Shown here one piece after another: positions 55,034-63,289 of a stretch of DNA of 64,000 bases; the stretch's first letter is position 1; each line of letters starts with the position of its first letter. The notes under the pieces were generated by a model. That model worked only from the letters and a program-made list of their open reading frames with translations. It was not told where the DNA came from and made no database searches. A program made the position numbers and the translations under genes. The stretch comes from Xanthobacter sp. NM-59 (GTDB lineage: Bacteria; Pseudomonadota; Alphaproteobacteria; Rhizobiales; Xanthobacteraceae): positions 186,001 to 250,000 of the forward strand of contig NZ_JACBFQ010000009.1 of the NCBI RefSeq assembly GCF_021401125.1, read 5' to 3'.

Positions 55034-55468
55034 ATGACCTATCGCACGCTGCTGGAGCGGCTGAGGACACCGGAGCGCGAAACCCTCGCCCCGTCCCCGC
55101 TCGCCCCGGGGGAAGGCGGCGGCGATCTCTCTGAGCTGGTCGAAAGCATTCTCCTCAATCTGCGCAACGTATTGAACTCACGGGCGGATTGCTGCCTCTC
55201 CCGGCCCGATCTGGGCATGCCGGATTTCAATGATCTGGTGGGCCGTTTTCCCGATGCCCTGGGCATCATCGCCTCCACGGTGCGCGCGCAGATCGATATG
55301 TTCGAGCCGCGCCTGTCGGACGTCTCGGTGCGCCATGTGCCCGACCGCAGCAACCCGCTGCACCTGGCCTTCCGCATCCACGCCACCCTGGCCCTGGAGC
55401 ACGGGCCCAAGCGCCTGTCGTTCGACACCGTGCTCAACAACAACGGCTACGTAAATGTCAGCGACTGA
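55034..55468 (+). CDS. tssE: T6SS baseplate protein TssE (gp25-like)
   Basis: A 144-residue relative of phage T4 gp25 that joins sheath and baseplate. LSELVESILLNLRNVLNSRADCCLSRPDLGMPDFNDL is the conserved start of the gp25 domain. EPRLSDVSVRHVPDRSNPLHLAFRIHATL contains the EPR motif that contacts the sheath. Normal family length. It is flanked by tssC and tssF on the same strand. Confidence 0.94.
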   Translation: MTYRTLLERLRTPERETLAPSPLAPGEGGGDLSELVESILLNLRNVLNSRADCCLSRPDLGMPDFNDLVGRFPDALGIIASTVRAQIDMFEPRLSDVSVRHVPDRSNPLHLAFRIHATLALEHGPKRLSFDTVLNNNGYVNVSD

Positions 55469-55512
55469 AGCGGCACGGACATGAACACGGCCCACCGGAA
55501 GCCCTCGAACCC

Positions 55513-57261
55513 ATGACGCTGAACCGCTATTACCAGGACGAGCTCAGCTATCTTCGGGACCTCGGCGATGTTTTCGCGCGGGAGAATCCGAAGCTTGCAA
55601 GCTTCCTGTCCCGCAAGGCCAGCGACCCCCATGTGGAGCGCCTCCTGGAGGGCTTCGCCTTCCTCACGGCCACCCTGCGCCAGCGGCTCGACGACGATTT
55701 GCCCGAAGTGGTGCATGATCTGCTGCGCCTGATCTGGCCCGCCTATCTCCAGCCGGTGCCGCCCAGCACCACACTCGCCTTTCGCCATGCCCCTGGCAGC
55801 GATGGCAGCGCCCTTGCCGTGCCGCGCGGCACGCAGGTGCGTGCCCGCGCCATCGAGGGCGTGAGCTGCCCTTTCACCACCTGCTTCGACCTTGCCGTGC
55901 TGCCGTTCGAGCTGAAGAACGCGGCGCTGGAGAACACCACGGCCACCGCCGAGATCAGCCTCGATCTCGAGTGCCTGCCCCACGCCTCCTTCGCCGCGCT
56001 CGCCAGCCACGCCTTGCGCCTGCACCTGGCCCCCCAAGGCGATCCGGCACAGGCCGGCCATCTCTATCTGTGGATGCTCGCGCATCTGCGCCGCATCCAG
56101 GTGCGCCGGGGCGACGACACGGTGCTGACGCTGCCCGCCACAGCCGTGAAAGCCGCGGGCTTCGCACCCGAGGAAGCCGTGCTGGCGCAGCCAGGAAATG
56201 CAGTGGAAGGCTTTCGGCTGCTTCAGGAATATCTGCTCGTTCCCGACAAATTCCTTTACCTGAACATCGAAGGCCTGGCGCCGCTGGCCGAAATGCCAGA
56301 TCGCAGCCTGAAGCTCACGTTTCAGTTCGCGCGGCCGTTTCCGCCCCATGTGCGGCTCTCGCCCGGCACCCTGCGGCTGAACTGCACGCCGGCCATCAAC
56401 CTCTTCCGCACCGATGCGCGCCCCCTGCATGTGGATGGCAGCAAGACCGAATATCGCCTCACCCCCATCCAGGGCGACAGCCTCTCCATCCATTCGGTGG
56501 CCAGTGTCTCGGGCTATATCCAGGGCTCATCGGAGCGCGTCACCTACGCGCCGTTCGAGTCGTTCCGCCACGATCTGCCGGGCGAGCGTTCGGCCACCGC
56601 CTATTATCGCCTTCGAGCGAAGCCGGCGGTCGCGGGGCGGCGGATCGACCATTACCTGTCCTTCGTCAGCCGGCTGGACGAACGCCTGGTGCCGCGCGCG
56701 GAAACCGTCTCCGTCGGGCTCGTGTGCTCCAATGGGCGGGTGGCCGAGCGGCTGCCGGCCGGCGCGATCACCCAGCCCGGCAACAACACGCCCAGCGGCG
56801 TGGTGTTCGAGAACATCGCCGTGGTGGCGCCGGAGATTCCCCCGCCCTTGGCGGACGGGCTGCTGTGGCGGCTGGTGGCGGCGCTCGCCTGCAATTTCAG
56901 CTCGGTCGCCAATGTGGAGGCCCTGCGCCAGCTCATCTCCAGCCTCGATTTCCGCGCCGTCCACGACGATCAGATGCGCCAGCGGCTGGCCCTGCTTCTG
57001 ACCGGGCTCGAGCGCTTCGAGAACACCACCGGCGACATCCTGGTGCGCGGCATGCCGGTGCGCATCCGGCGCTTCACCCTCGTGTGCCAGGAAAGCAAGG
57101 TCGGCGGCGAGGCCGAGATGTTCCTGCTGGGCGGCGTGCTGGACCGGATGCTGACCGCGTTCGCCACCGTCAACAGCGTGCACCAGTTCGCCATCCGCGG
57201 CAGTGAAGGCAATGTGAGGTACCAATGGGAACCGAGGCGGGGCGTCAAGCAGCTGCTGTGA
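55513..57261 (+). CDS. tssF: T6SS baseplate protein TssF
   Basis: A 582-residue wedge component of the baseplate (ImpG/VasA family). It opens with RYYQDELSYLRDLGDVFARENPKLASFL and continues with DPHVERLLEGFAFLTATLRQRLDDDLPE and LIWPAYLQPVPPSTTLAF, all diagnostic. The end FAIRGSEGNVRYQWEPRRGVKQLL is typical. Its stop overlaps the preferred GTG start of tssG by four bases, and the two proteins work as a complex. Confidence 0.95.
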   Translation: MTLNRYYQDELSYLRDLGDVFARENPKLASFLSRKASDPHVERLLEGFAFLTATLRQRLDDDLPEVVHDLLRLIWPAYLQPVPPSTTLAFRHAPGSDGSALAVPRGTQVRARAIEGVSCPFTTCFDLAVLPFELKNAALENTTATAEISLDLECLPHASFAALASHALRLHLAPQGDPAQAGHLYLWMLAHLRRIQVRRGDDTVLTLPATAVKAAGFAPEEAVLAQPGNAVEGFRLLQEYLLVPDKFLYLNIEGLAPLAEMPDRSLKLTFQFARPFPPHVRLSPGTLRLNCTPAINLFRTDARPLHVDGSKTEYRLTPIQGDSLSIHSVASVSGYIQGSSERVTYAPFESFRHDLPGERSATAYYRLRAKPAVAGRRIDHYLSFVSRLDERLVPRAETVSVGLVCSNGRVAERLPAGAITQPGNNTPSGVVFENIAVVAPEIPPPLADGLLWRLVAALACNFSSVANVEALRQLISSLDFRAVHDDQMRQRLALLLTGLERFENTTGDILVRGMPVRIRRFTLVCQESKVGGEAEMFLLGGVLDRMLTAFATVNSVHQFAIRGSEGNVRYQWEPRRGVKQLL

Positions 57262-58247
57262 GCGACCCCGCGCCGGCCGCCCTGGAGGGGCTGGAAACGT
57301 GGTCCTTCTTCGCGCTCATGCGCCATCTGGAGAGCGCCTTTCCGCACGCGCCTGCCTTCGGCGGGACACAGGACCCGGCGCGCGAGCGGGTGCGCTTCCG
57401 CGCCAATCCAAGCCTTGGCTATCCCGCCCGCGAGGTGCAGCACATCGAGGTGGCGGAGGATGGCTCGCGGGTGGACGTGACGGTGAATTTCCTGGGGCTT
57501 CAGGGTCCGTCCTCGCCGCTGCCGCCCTTTTATACGGAACAGGTGATCGATGACGCGGCCGATGGCGGCGTGCTGGGCACCTTCCTCGACCTGTTCAACC
57601 ACCGGCTGGTGTCGCTGCTGGCGCGCATCCATAAGCACCACCGCCACGGGCTTCGCTATGAGAAGGGCGCGCGCGATCCCGTGTCGCTGATGGTGGCGGC
57701 GCTGATGGGGCTGCTGCCCGGCCAGGCGGAGCACCAGCGGGTCGCGCTCATGCCCTATGTGGGGCTGTTGAGCTGCTACAGCCTTTCCGCCTCCATCATC
57801 GCCAACCTCATCGGCCATTGCACGGGCCTGCCGGTGCGCATCGAGGAATTCGTGGAGCGCGCCATCACCATTCCGAGGGAGCAGCAGTCTCGCCTCGGGG
57901 AACGGCCGCCCGAACTCGGCGCGGATTTCATCGTCGGCGCGAGCATCGCCGACCACATGGGCAAGTTCCGCCTCGTGATCGGCCCGCTGGACCAGGAAAC
58001 CTTCTTCCGCCTGCTGCCGGACCAGCCCCTGTTCGCGGATGTGCTGCAGCTGCTGATGCTGGCCCTGAAGGACCCGCTCGCCTTCGACATCCGGCTGGAA
58101 CTGGCGCCGGGCGAGCTTCCCGCCTTCGGCCTGGGCGGCAGCCGCCTGGGCTGGAATGCGTGGCTGGCGCCCGCGCAGCGGGCGGGGGGACACGCGGACT
58201 TCGCGGGGGAGGCGAGCGCCGCGGCCGCGCGCAACGCTGAGTTCTGA
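57258..58247 (+). CDS. tssG: T6SS baseplate protein TssG
   Basis: Partner of TssF in the baseplate wedge (ImpH/VasB family), 329 residues from the GTG at 57258. Marks are RVRFRANPSLGYPAREVQHIEV, VNFLGLQGPSSPLPPFYTEQV, FLDLFNHRLVSLLARIHKHHR and SASIIANLIGHCTGLPVRIEEFV. I prefer the GTG because it overlaps the tssF stop as GTGA. An in-frame ATG at 57225 would give 340 residues, overlapping tssF by 37 bases. A gap of about 190 bases follows before the FHA gene, the largest within this operon. Confidence 0.93.
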   Translation: MSDPAPAALEGLETWSFFALMRHLESAFPHAPAFGGTQDPARERVRFRANPSLGYPAREVQHIEVAEDGSRVDVTVNFLGLQGPSSPLPPFYTEQVIDDAADGGVLGTFLDLFNHRLVSLLARIHKHHRHGLRYEKGARDPVSLMVAALMGLLPGQAEHQRVALMPYVGLLSCYSLSASIIANLIGHCTGLPVRIEEFVERAITIPREQQSRLGERPPELGADFIVGASIADHMGKFRLVIGPLDQETFFRLLPDQPLFADVLQLLMLALKDPLAFDIRLELAPGELPAFGLGGSRLGWNAWLAPAQRAGGHADFAGEASAAAARNAEF

Positions 58248-58439
58248 CCGCCGACAGAACAACGAAGATGCCGTTCTGTAATCGCCATGTCGCAATTCGC
58301 ATTGATAAGGTCGGCCCATGTGCCCTGCCAGTTTTCATGATCGGGCACTTCTGTCTCGCATGGCGGTTCCAGCCCTTCGGCAGCGGACCCGCACCGGCGA
58401 GGGCCGCCTGATGGGCTCGTGCGGCTGGGGGAGGACGTA

Positions 58440-60494
58440 GTGCTGCGTGCGAGGCTGACCGTCACCAGCGAACAGGGGCACGGCCTAGGGTCCAGCGCCA
58501 CGCACGACTTCGACGCTGCGGGCGGGATCATCGGGCGGTCCGGCTCCTGTGACTGGTGCCTGCCGGACCCCAGCCACACGCTATCCGCGCGCCACGCCGA
58601 AATTCGCTTCAACGGCCACGGCTTCACCCTCGTGGACCTGTCCACCAACGGGGTCTACGTCAACACCACCGATGCCCCCCTGGGGCGGGGCAACTCTGCC
58701 GTTCTGGTGAATGGCGACCTGCTCTATCTCGGCACCTACGTCATGAGCGTGGAGATGGTGCGTGCAGAGCCGGTGGCGCCATCCCCCACCCTGCCGCCAG
58801 CGCGCGAGCAGCCGATGGCGCCGGCGCCTGTGCGGCGCGCACCCGGCCTTCCGGGTGCCACCGCGGCCCACCCCGTCGCCGCGCCTCCCGCTTATGCCGG
58901 CGCCCTGCCGGTGAGCCGCGACCCGCTGGCCGCCCTGGATGGCCAGAGCGTGCTACAGGAAGCGGACAACCCCTTCAGCGATCTCGGCATCGGCCATCGC
59001 AACGGCGAGGGAACAGATGCCGGTCTTCGCGCATTGATCGGCCAGCGCCCCGGCGGCGACCTGCTGGGCCCGCGCGGCACCCATCCCGCCTTCGCCCCGC
59101 CGCCGCCCGCGACGCCCGTGCGCGAAGCAAGCCGCCCCTTCATCCCGGCCACCGCCTTTCCCCCGGCAACTGCCGCGGAATTCGAGGCACCAGCGTCGCT
59201 CCACGCCACGCAGGCCTTCCAAGAGTCGCAGCCAATTCAAGCGCCGCCCGACTTCCCGGCGCCACAGGCATTCCCGGCACCGCATGACACCCGTGCGGCG
59301 CAGGACTTCCAAGCGCCGCAGGCATTCCAAGCGCCGCAGGCCTTTGCGGTGCCGCAGGCCTTTGAGGTGCCGCGAGCGCTGCAGGCGCGTTCGGATGTCC
59401 CAGCGCCGGCAGATGGCCGGGCGCCGGCAGCCCTGTGGGAGCCTGCGCCACAGCCGCCGCTCCACGCCCCGGCCCCTGCCCCCTTCCCGCCCCGAGAGCC
59501 GGCCGAGCGGCCACGGGCCGCCGCGCCGCCGGTTCCGTCCGCTGCGCCCACGCCCCCGGCGCCACAGATCCTTGCCGTCGCCCCACCGGCGACGATTGCG
59601 CAGCCCGCCATACCTGATGTCGGCGCGGCCGCTGCGGTCATTCCCCCGAATTTCCTGGATGAGCTGTCCATCCTCATCCCCCGGCTGGTCAACGGCGCGC
59701 CCCCGGCTCCGGTGGCCTCCGCACCTGACGCGGCGATGCCTGCGCCCCCCGTCCTCGACGATCCCGAGGACATGGTGACGCTGCTGCGCATGCGCGGCAA
59801 GGGCAGGTCTGCGCCCGCCCGGCCGCTGCCGCCGCCGGCCGATACGGCCCGCCCGATGCCCGTGGAGCGCGCCCCCGCGTCGCTTCCGCCCGCGCCCCCA
59901 CGGGACGAGCCAGCGCCATCGGAAGCGGCGTTCTGGGCCCTCATCGGCCAGGATGGCACCCATCTCTCGGAAGCGGAGCGCGGGCGCCTTCTGGGCGAAA
60001 CGGGCGCGCTGCTGCGCACCCTGGTTCAGGGCCTGCTCGCCCTCCGCGACGCGCAGCGCCAACAGCGGGCCGAACTGCGGCTGGGCGTGCAAGGCGGTCG
60101 GGCGAAGGCGACCGACAACCCCTTCCGCACCGCGGCCACGGCCGAGGAAGCCCTGGCCCGCGCCATGGGCGAGCGGGCGGGGGCGCGCGGCGCCGCCCAG
60201 GCTGTGCTTGCCGACATGGAGCGCCATGAAATCGCCGCCCCGGCAGCCCTGCAGGCCACCATCGCCCATGTGCTGGAACGCGTGAGCCCGGCCGCCATCT
60301 CCTTCGACATGGAGGAGGAGGGCCCGAGCAACGGCATCTTCGCGCGCAAGGTCGACAAGGCGAAGCTTTGGGACCGCTACCTGATGATGCACGAACGGCT
60401 CGTCGATGCCCTCGACGTGGTCGCCAGCGAGCAGATGGCGCGCGAATTCGCCCGCGCTGAAAACGAACGAAACCCGAAGGGGGAGGAATCCTGA
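58440..60494 (+). CDS. tagH: T6SS-associated FHA domain protein TagH
   Basis: A 684-residue scaffold that in other systems binds a phosphothreonine made by the T6SS kinase PpkA. The FHA domain covers residues 25-105, with GRSGSCDWCLPDPSHTLSARHAEI and the STNG loop (68-71). A very long, low-complexity Ala/Pro/Gln region follows (about 120-500), including tandem QAFQAP repeats. The conserved TagH C-terminal domain starts near AAFWALIGQDGTHLSE and ends at DALDVVASEQMAREFARAE. I chose the GTG at 58440, with GGGGGAGG upstream; a GTG at 58419 is possible. No ppkA or pppA is seen in the window. Confidence 0.88.
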   Translation: MLRARLTVTSEQGHGLGSSATHDFDAAGGIIGRSGSCDWCLPDPSHTLSARHAEIRFNGHGFTLVDLSTNGVYVNTTDAPLGRGNSAVLVNGDLLYLGTYVMSVEMVRAEPVAPSPTLPPAREQPMAPAPVRRAPGLPGATAAHPVAAPPAYAGALPVSRDPLAALDGQSVLQEADNPFSDLGIGHRNGEGTDAGLRALIGQRPGGDLLGPRGTHPAFAPPPPATPVREASRPFIPATAFPPATAAEFEAPASLHATQAFQESQPIQAPPDFPAPQAFPAPHDTRAAQDFQAPQAFQAPQAFAVPQAFEVPRALQARSDVPAPADGRAPAALWEPAPQPPLHAPAPAPFPPREPAERPRAAAPPVPSAAPTPPAPQILAVAPPATIAQPAIPDVGAAAAVIPPNFLDELSILIPRLVNGAPPAPVASAPDAAMPAPPVLDDPEDMVTLLRMRGKGRSAPARPLPPPADTARPMPVERAPASLPPAPPRDEPAPSEAAFWALIGQDGTHLSEAERGRLLGETGALLRTLVQGLLALRDAQRQQRAELRLGVQGGRAKATDNPFRTAATAEEALARAMGERAGARGAAQAVLADMERHEIAAPAALQATIAHVLERVSPAAISFDMEEEGPSNGIFARKVDKAKLWDRYLMMHERLVDALDVVASEQMAREFARAENERNPKGEES
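59301..59372 (+). repeat. Tandem 18-base repeat inside tagH
   Basis: Four adjacent copies of an 18-base unit (59301-59318, 59319-59336, 59337-59354, 59355-59372) keep the pattern CAGGCNTTYNNNGYGCCG and encode the hexapeptide QAFxxP. Looser copies extend back to about 59211. The unit is a multiple of three, so gain or loss keeps the frame. Confidence 0.8.
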
Positions 60495-61012
60495 TGGCCC
60501 CGCAGCTCACCCGCCGCGAGGCCCTGCGGGGGGTCCTCGCCACCTCGGTCGCGTTTTCAGCCAGTGCCTGCGCGACGCCCGGGCCGCCGCCGGTGGTCGT
60601 CACCCCGACCAAGATCACCGTCCGCGCCGATGAGAACATCAATCCCAACCAGTCGGGCGTTCCCTCCCCGGTGGTCATCAAGATCTACGACCTGAAGGCG
60701 ACCACCAACTTCATGGCCGCGAGCTTCTTCGAGCTTCTGGACAATGACGTGCAGCGGCTCGGCCCTGAAATGCTCTCCAAGCAGGAAGTGGAGATCGTGC
60801 CCGGCGCCACGCGCGAGGTGGAGCACGACATCACCGGCGATGTGAAATATCTCGGCGTCATCGCCGGATTCCGCGACATTTCCGCCGCCCAGTGGCGCGC
60901 CCTCGCCGAAATCACGCCCGGAAAGACCAATTACCTGCTCGTCACCGTGACGAGCCTTGCCGTGAATATTGAGCTCAACGCCACCCGCGACAAGGGCTGG
61001 TTCGGCCTGTGA
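60494..61012 (+). CDS. tssJ: T6SS outer-membrane lipoprotein TssJ
   Basis: A 172-residue lipoprotein that anchors the TssM-TssL complex to the outer membrane. The leader ends in the lipobox SASA-C (C26). VVIKIYDLKATTNFMAASFFELLDND is the conserved beta-sandwich start, and GVIAGFRDISAAQWRA and NYLLVTVTSLAVNIEL follow. The leader contains twin arginines, TRREALRG, which is unusual for TssJ. The ATG overlaps the tagH stop by one base. Confidence 0.93.
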   Translation: MAPQLTRREALRGVLATSVAFSASACATPGPPPVVVTPTKITVRADENINPNQSGVPSPVVIKIYDLKATTNFMAASFFELLDNDVQRLGPEMLSKQEVEIVPGATREVEHDITGDVKYLGVIAGFRDISAAQWRALAEITPGKTNYLLVTVTSLAVNIELNATRDKGWFGL

Positions 61013-61055
61013 GCCGGCGCCCCCACCCATTCCTCGCATCGGAGTCCATGGCCGC

Positions 61056-62396
61056 ATGTCTGTGACGAGCAAACCCCTTTGGACCGAAGGCATGTTCGTC
61101 AAGCCCCAGCATTTCCAACAACACGACCGGTGGTTGGAACATTTCGTGGAAGCACGCGTGGGCGGCCTTTCGCCCTATGGGTGGGGCCTGCGGGCGGTGG
61201 CGTTCGATGAGCAGCTTCTCAAGCTCGGCCAGTTTGCCCTCACACGCTGCCAAGCGGTGCTGCCCGACGGCTCGGTGATCGACATTCCCGGCCAGATGCC
61301 GCCGCCTGTGCCGCGCCGCGTGCCGCAGGACCTTGCGCAAACCCGCATTTTCCTCGCTTTGCCCGCTCGCGCCGGCGACGCGCCCGCCATCGTGGAGCCG
61401 GGCGCCGCCATCCGTCGCTTCCGCGATCTCCACCAGGCCCTGCGCGACACCAGCGCGCCGGACCGCGAGCCGGCGGAAATCCGGCTCGGCCAGCTCAATG
61501 TGGGCCTGCTGTTCGAGGGGGAGCCGGCCGATGGCCTCATCCTGCTGCCGCTGGCGCGCATCAGCGAGGTGACCGCCGCCGGGGAGGTGAAGCTCTCGCC
61601 CACCTACATTCCGCCGTGCCTTGACTATGAGGCGGCCGCCCGCCTCATCGAGGTGCTGGGCGAGGTGCGTGGGCTGGTGCATGCGCGCGCCGAGGCGTTG
61701 GCGGAGCGCACCGACCCCAGCCGCATGGCCGCCGACAGCGCCGGCCTGCTGGACCTGCTGCTGCTGCGGGTGATGAATTCAGCCGAAGCCGTGCTCCAGC
61801 ATTTCGCGCGCCTGCCGGGCACCCATCCGGAGGTGCTGTTCCGCGAGTTCGTGCGGCTGACGGGCGACCTTGCCACCTTCGACAGCCAGCACCGCCGCAC
61901 CCCGCCCCTGCCCGCTTATGTCCACGACGACCTGGAAGCAAGCCTGGAGCCGGTGCTCAGGGTGCTGCGCCAGGCGCTCAACCTCGTCATCGAGCGCAAT
62001 GTGGTGCCGCTGCCGCTGCAGGATCGCGGCTACGGTATCAGCACCGCCACCATCAGCGACCGCACCCTGTTCGCGGGCGGGCGGTTCGTTCTGGTGGCGA
62101 GCGCAGGCATCCCCCACGAGGTACTGCGCACCCAGTTCCCGGCCACCACCAAGGTGGGGTCCGTGGAGCAGATCCGCGATCTGGTCAACCTGCAGCTGCC
62201 GGGCATTCCGCTGCGCTCTCTGCCGGTGGCCCCGCGTGAGCTGCCCTATCTTCAGGGCGCTGTCTATTTCGAGCTCGATCAGAGCCACGAATTGTGGCGC
62301 ACTCTCACCCGGTCGGCCGCCTTCGCGTTCCATGTGAGCGGCGGATATCCCGATCTGCACCTTGAATTCTGGGCGATACGGGCGGGCCAGTCGTGA
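61056..62396 (+). CDS. tssK: T6SS baseplate-membrane connector TssK
   Basis: A 446-residue trimer-forming protein that links the baseplate to the TssJLM membrane complex. WTEGMFVKPQHFQQHDRWLE is the strongly conserved N-terminus that binds the baseplate. The middle has LPLARISEVTAAGEVKLSPTYIPPCLDY, and the end is QSHELWRTLTRSAAFAFHVSGGYPDLHLEFWAIR. I chose the ATG at 61056, which opens the family's first conserved block. The stop overlaps the tssL start by four bases. Confidence 0.95.
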   Translation: MSVTSKPLWTEGMFVKPQHFQQHDRWLEHFVEARVGGLSPYGWGLRAVAFDEQLLKLGQFALTRCQAVLPDGSVIDIPGQMPPPVPRRVPQDLAQTRIFLALPARAGDAPAIVEPGAAIRRFRDLHQALRDTSAPDREPAEIRLGQLNVGLLFEGEPADGLILLPLARISEVTAAGEVKLSPTYIPPCLDYEAAARLIEVLGEVRGLVHARAEALAERTDPSRMAADSAGLLDLLLLRVMNSAEAVLQHFARLPGTHPEVLFREFVRLTGDLATFDSQHRRTPPLPAYVHDDLEASLEPVLRVLRQALNLVIERNVVPLPLQDRGYGISTATISDRTLFAGGRFVLVASAGIPHEVLRTQFPATTKVGSVEQIRDLVNLQLPGIPLRSLPVAPRELPYLQGAVYFELDQSHELWRTLTRSAAFAFHVSGGYPDLHLEFWAIRAGQS

Positions 62397-63280
62397 GCTA
62401 CGAACCCAATATGGGAGACGACGAGCCCACCGTGATCGGCCACCGGCCGGTGCCGGTGTCCCGCCCCTCCGGCACCCGCGAGGGTGGCTCATCCGCGCGC
62501 CCGGGCCGGCCAGCGGACGCCGCGCAGCCGCGGGCGGGCGCGGAGCCGGCGACAGAAGCAAGCCTGCCCGACCTCTCCGCCCTGCCCGATCCGGACCGGC
62601 CGGAAGAGGCCATCGCCGCCGCGGCGACACCCCTTCTCGCTCTGGTGGCGCAGCTCCGCCAGGCGGTGGAGCATGCGGACGTCGCCGCCCTGCGGGCCGA
62701 GACGGTGGCCCAGATCAAGCGTTTCGACGAGCGCGCCATCAAGCTCGGCGCCCGCATGGCCGATGTGGGCGCGGCCCGCTACGTGCTGTGCTCGGTGATC
62801 GACGAGGCGGTAATGACCACCGCCTGGGGCGCCGCCAGCAACTGGAGCGCCCACAGCCTGCTCAACCAGTTCCACTGCGAGACCTGGGGCGGCGAGAAGG
62901 TGTTCGCCATCGTCGACCGGGTGCGCGCCAATCCGGCCCAGCATTTGGCGCTGCTGAAGCTGATCGACCTGTGCCTCGCCTTCGGCTTCGAGGGCAAGTA
63001 CCGGGTGATGGAGGGCGGCCAGTATCAGCTCGACGAGCTGCGCGAGGAACTCGGCCGCATCTGGCAGGCCCATGTAAAGGCCGCGCCGGACGAGCTTTCG
63101 CCCCATTGGCACGGGGTCTCCGCGCGCCGCAAGCTCGCCAGCGCGGTGCCGCTCTGGGTGGTGTTCGCCGTCACCGGCGTGCTGCTGCTCGCGGTCTATT
63201 CCATGTTCGCCTACCACCTTCAGCAGAACGTCGAGCCGGTGGTGCAGCGCCTCAACCGCCTTGTCGCTCCGCAATCCTGA
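62393..63280 (+). CDS. tssL: T6SS inner-membrane protein TssL (DotU)
   Basis: A 295-residue tail-anchored inner-membrane protein. After a disordered Pro/Arg-rich start (1-80), the cytoplasmic DotU domain contains ARYVLCSVIDEAVMTTAWGAASNWS, SLLNQFHCETWGGEKVFAIVDRV and LCLAFGFEGKYRVMEGG. A single transmembrane helix, VPLWVVFAVTGVLLLAVYSMF, lies near the C-terminus. There is no peptidoglycan-binding OmpA domain, unlike some TssL. The GTG start overlaps tssK; tssM follows after 9 bases. Confidence 0.94.
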   Translation: MSYEPNMGDDEPTVIGHRPVPVSRPSGTREGGSSARPGRPADAAQPRAGAEPATEASLPDLSALPDPDRPEEAIAAAATPLLALVAQLRQAVEHADVAALRAETVAQIKRFDERAIKLGARMADVGAARYVLCSVIDEAVMTTAWGAASNWSAHSLLNQFHCETWGGEKVFAIVDRVRANPAQHLALLKLIDLCLAFGFEGKYRVMEGGQYQLDELREELGRIWQAHVKAAPDELSPHWHGVSARRKLASAVPLWVVFAVTGVLLLAVYSMFAYHLQQNVEPVVQRLNRLVAPQS

Positions 63281-63289
63281 GGCCGCCCG

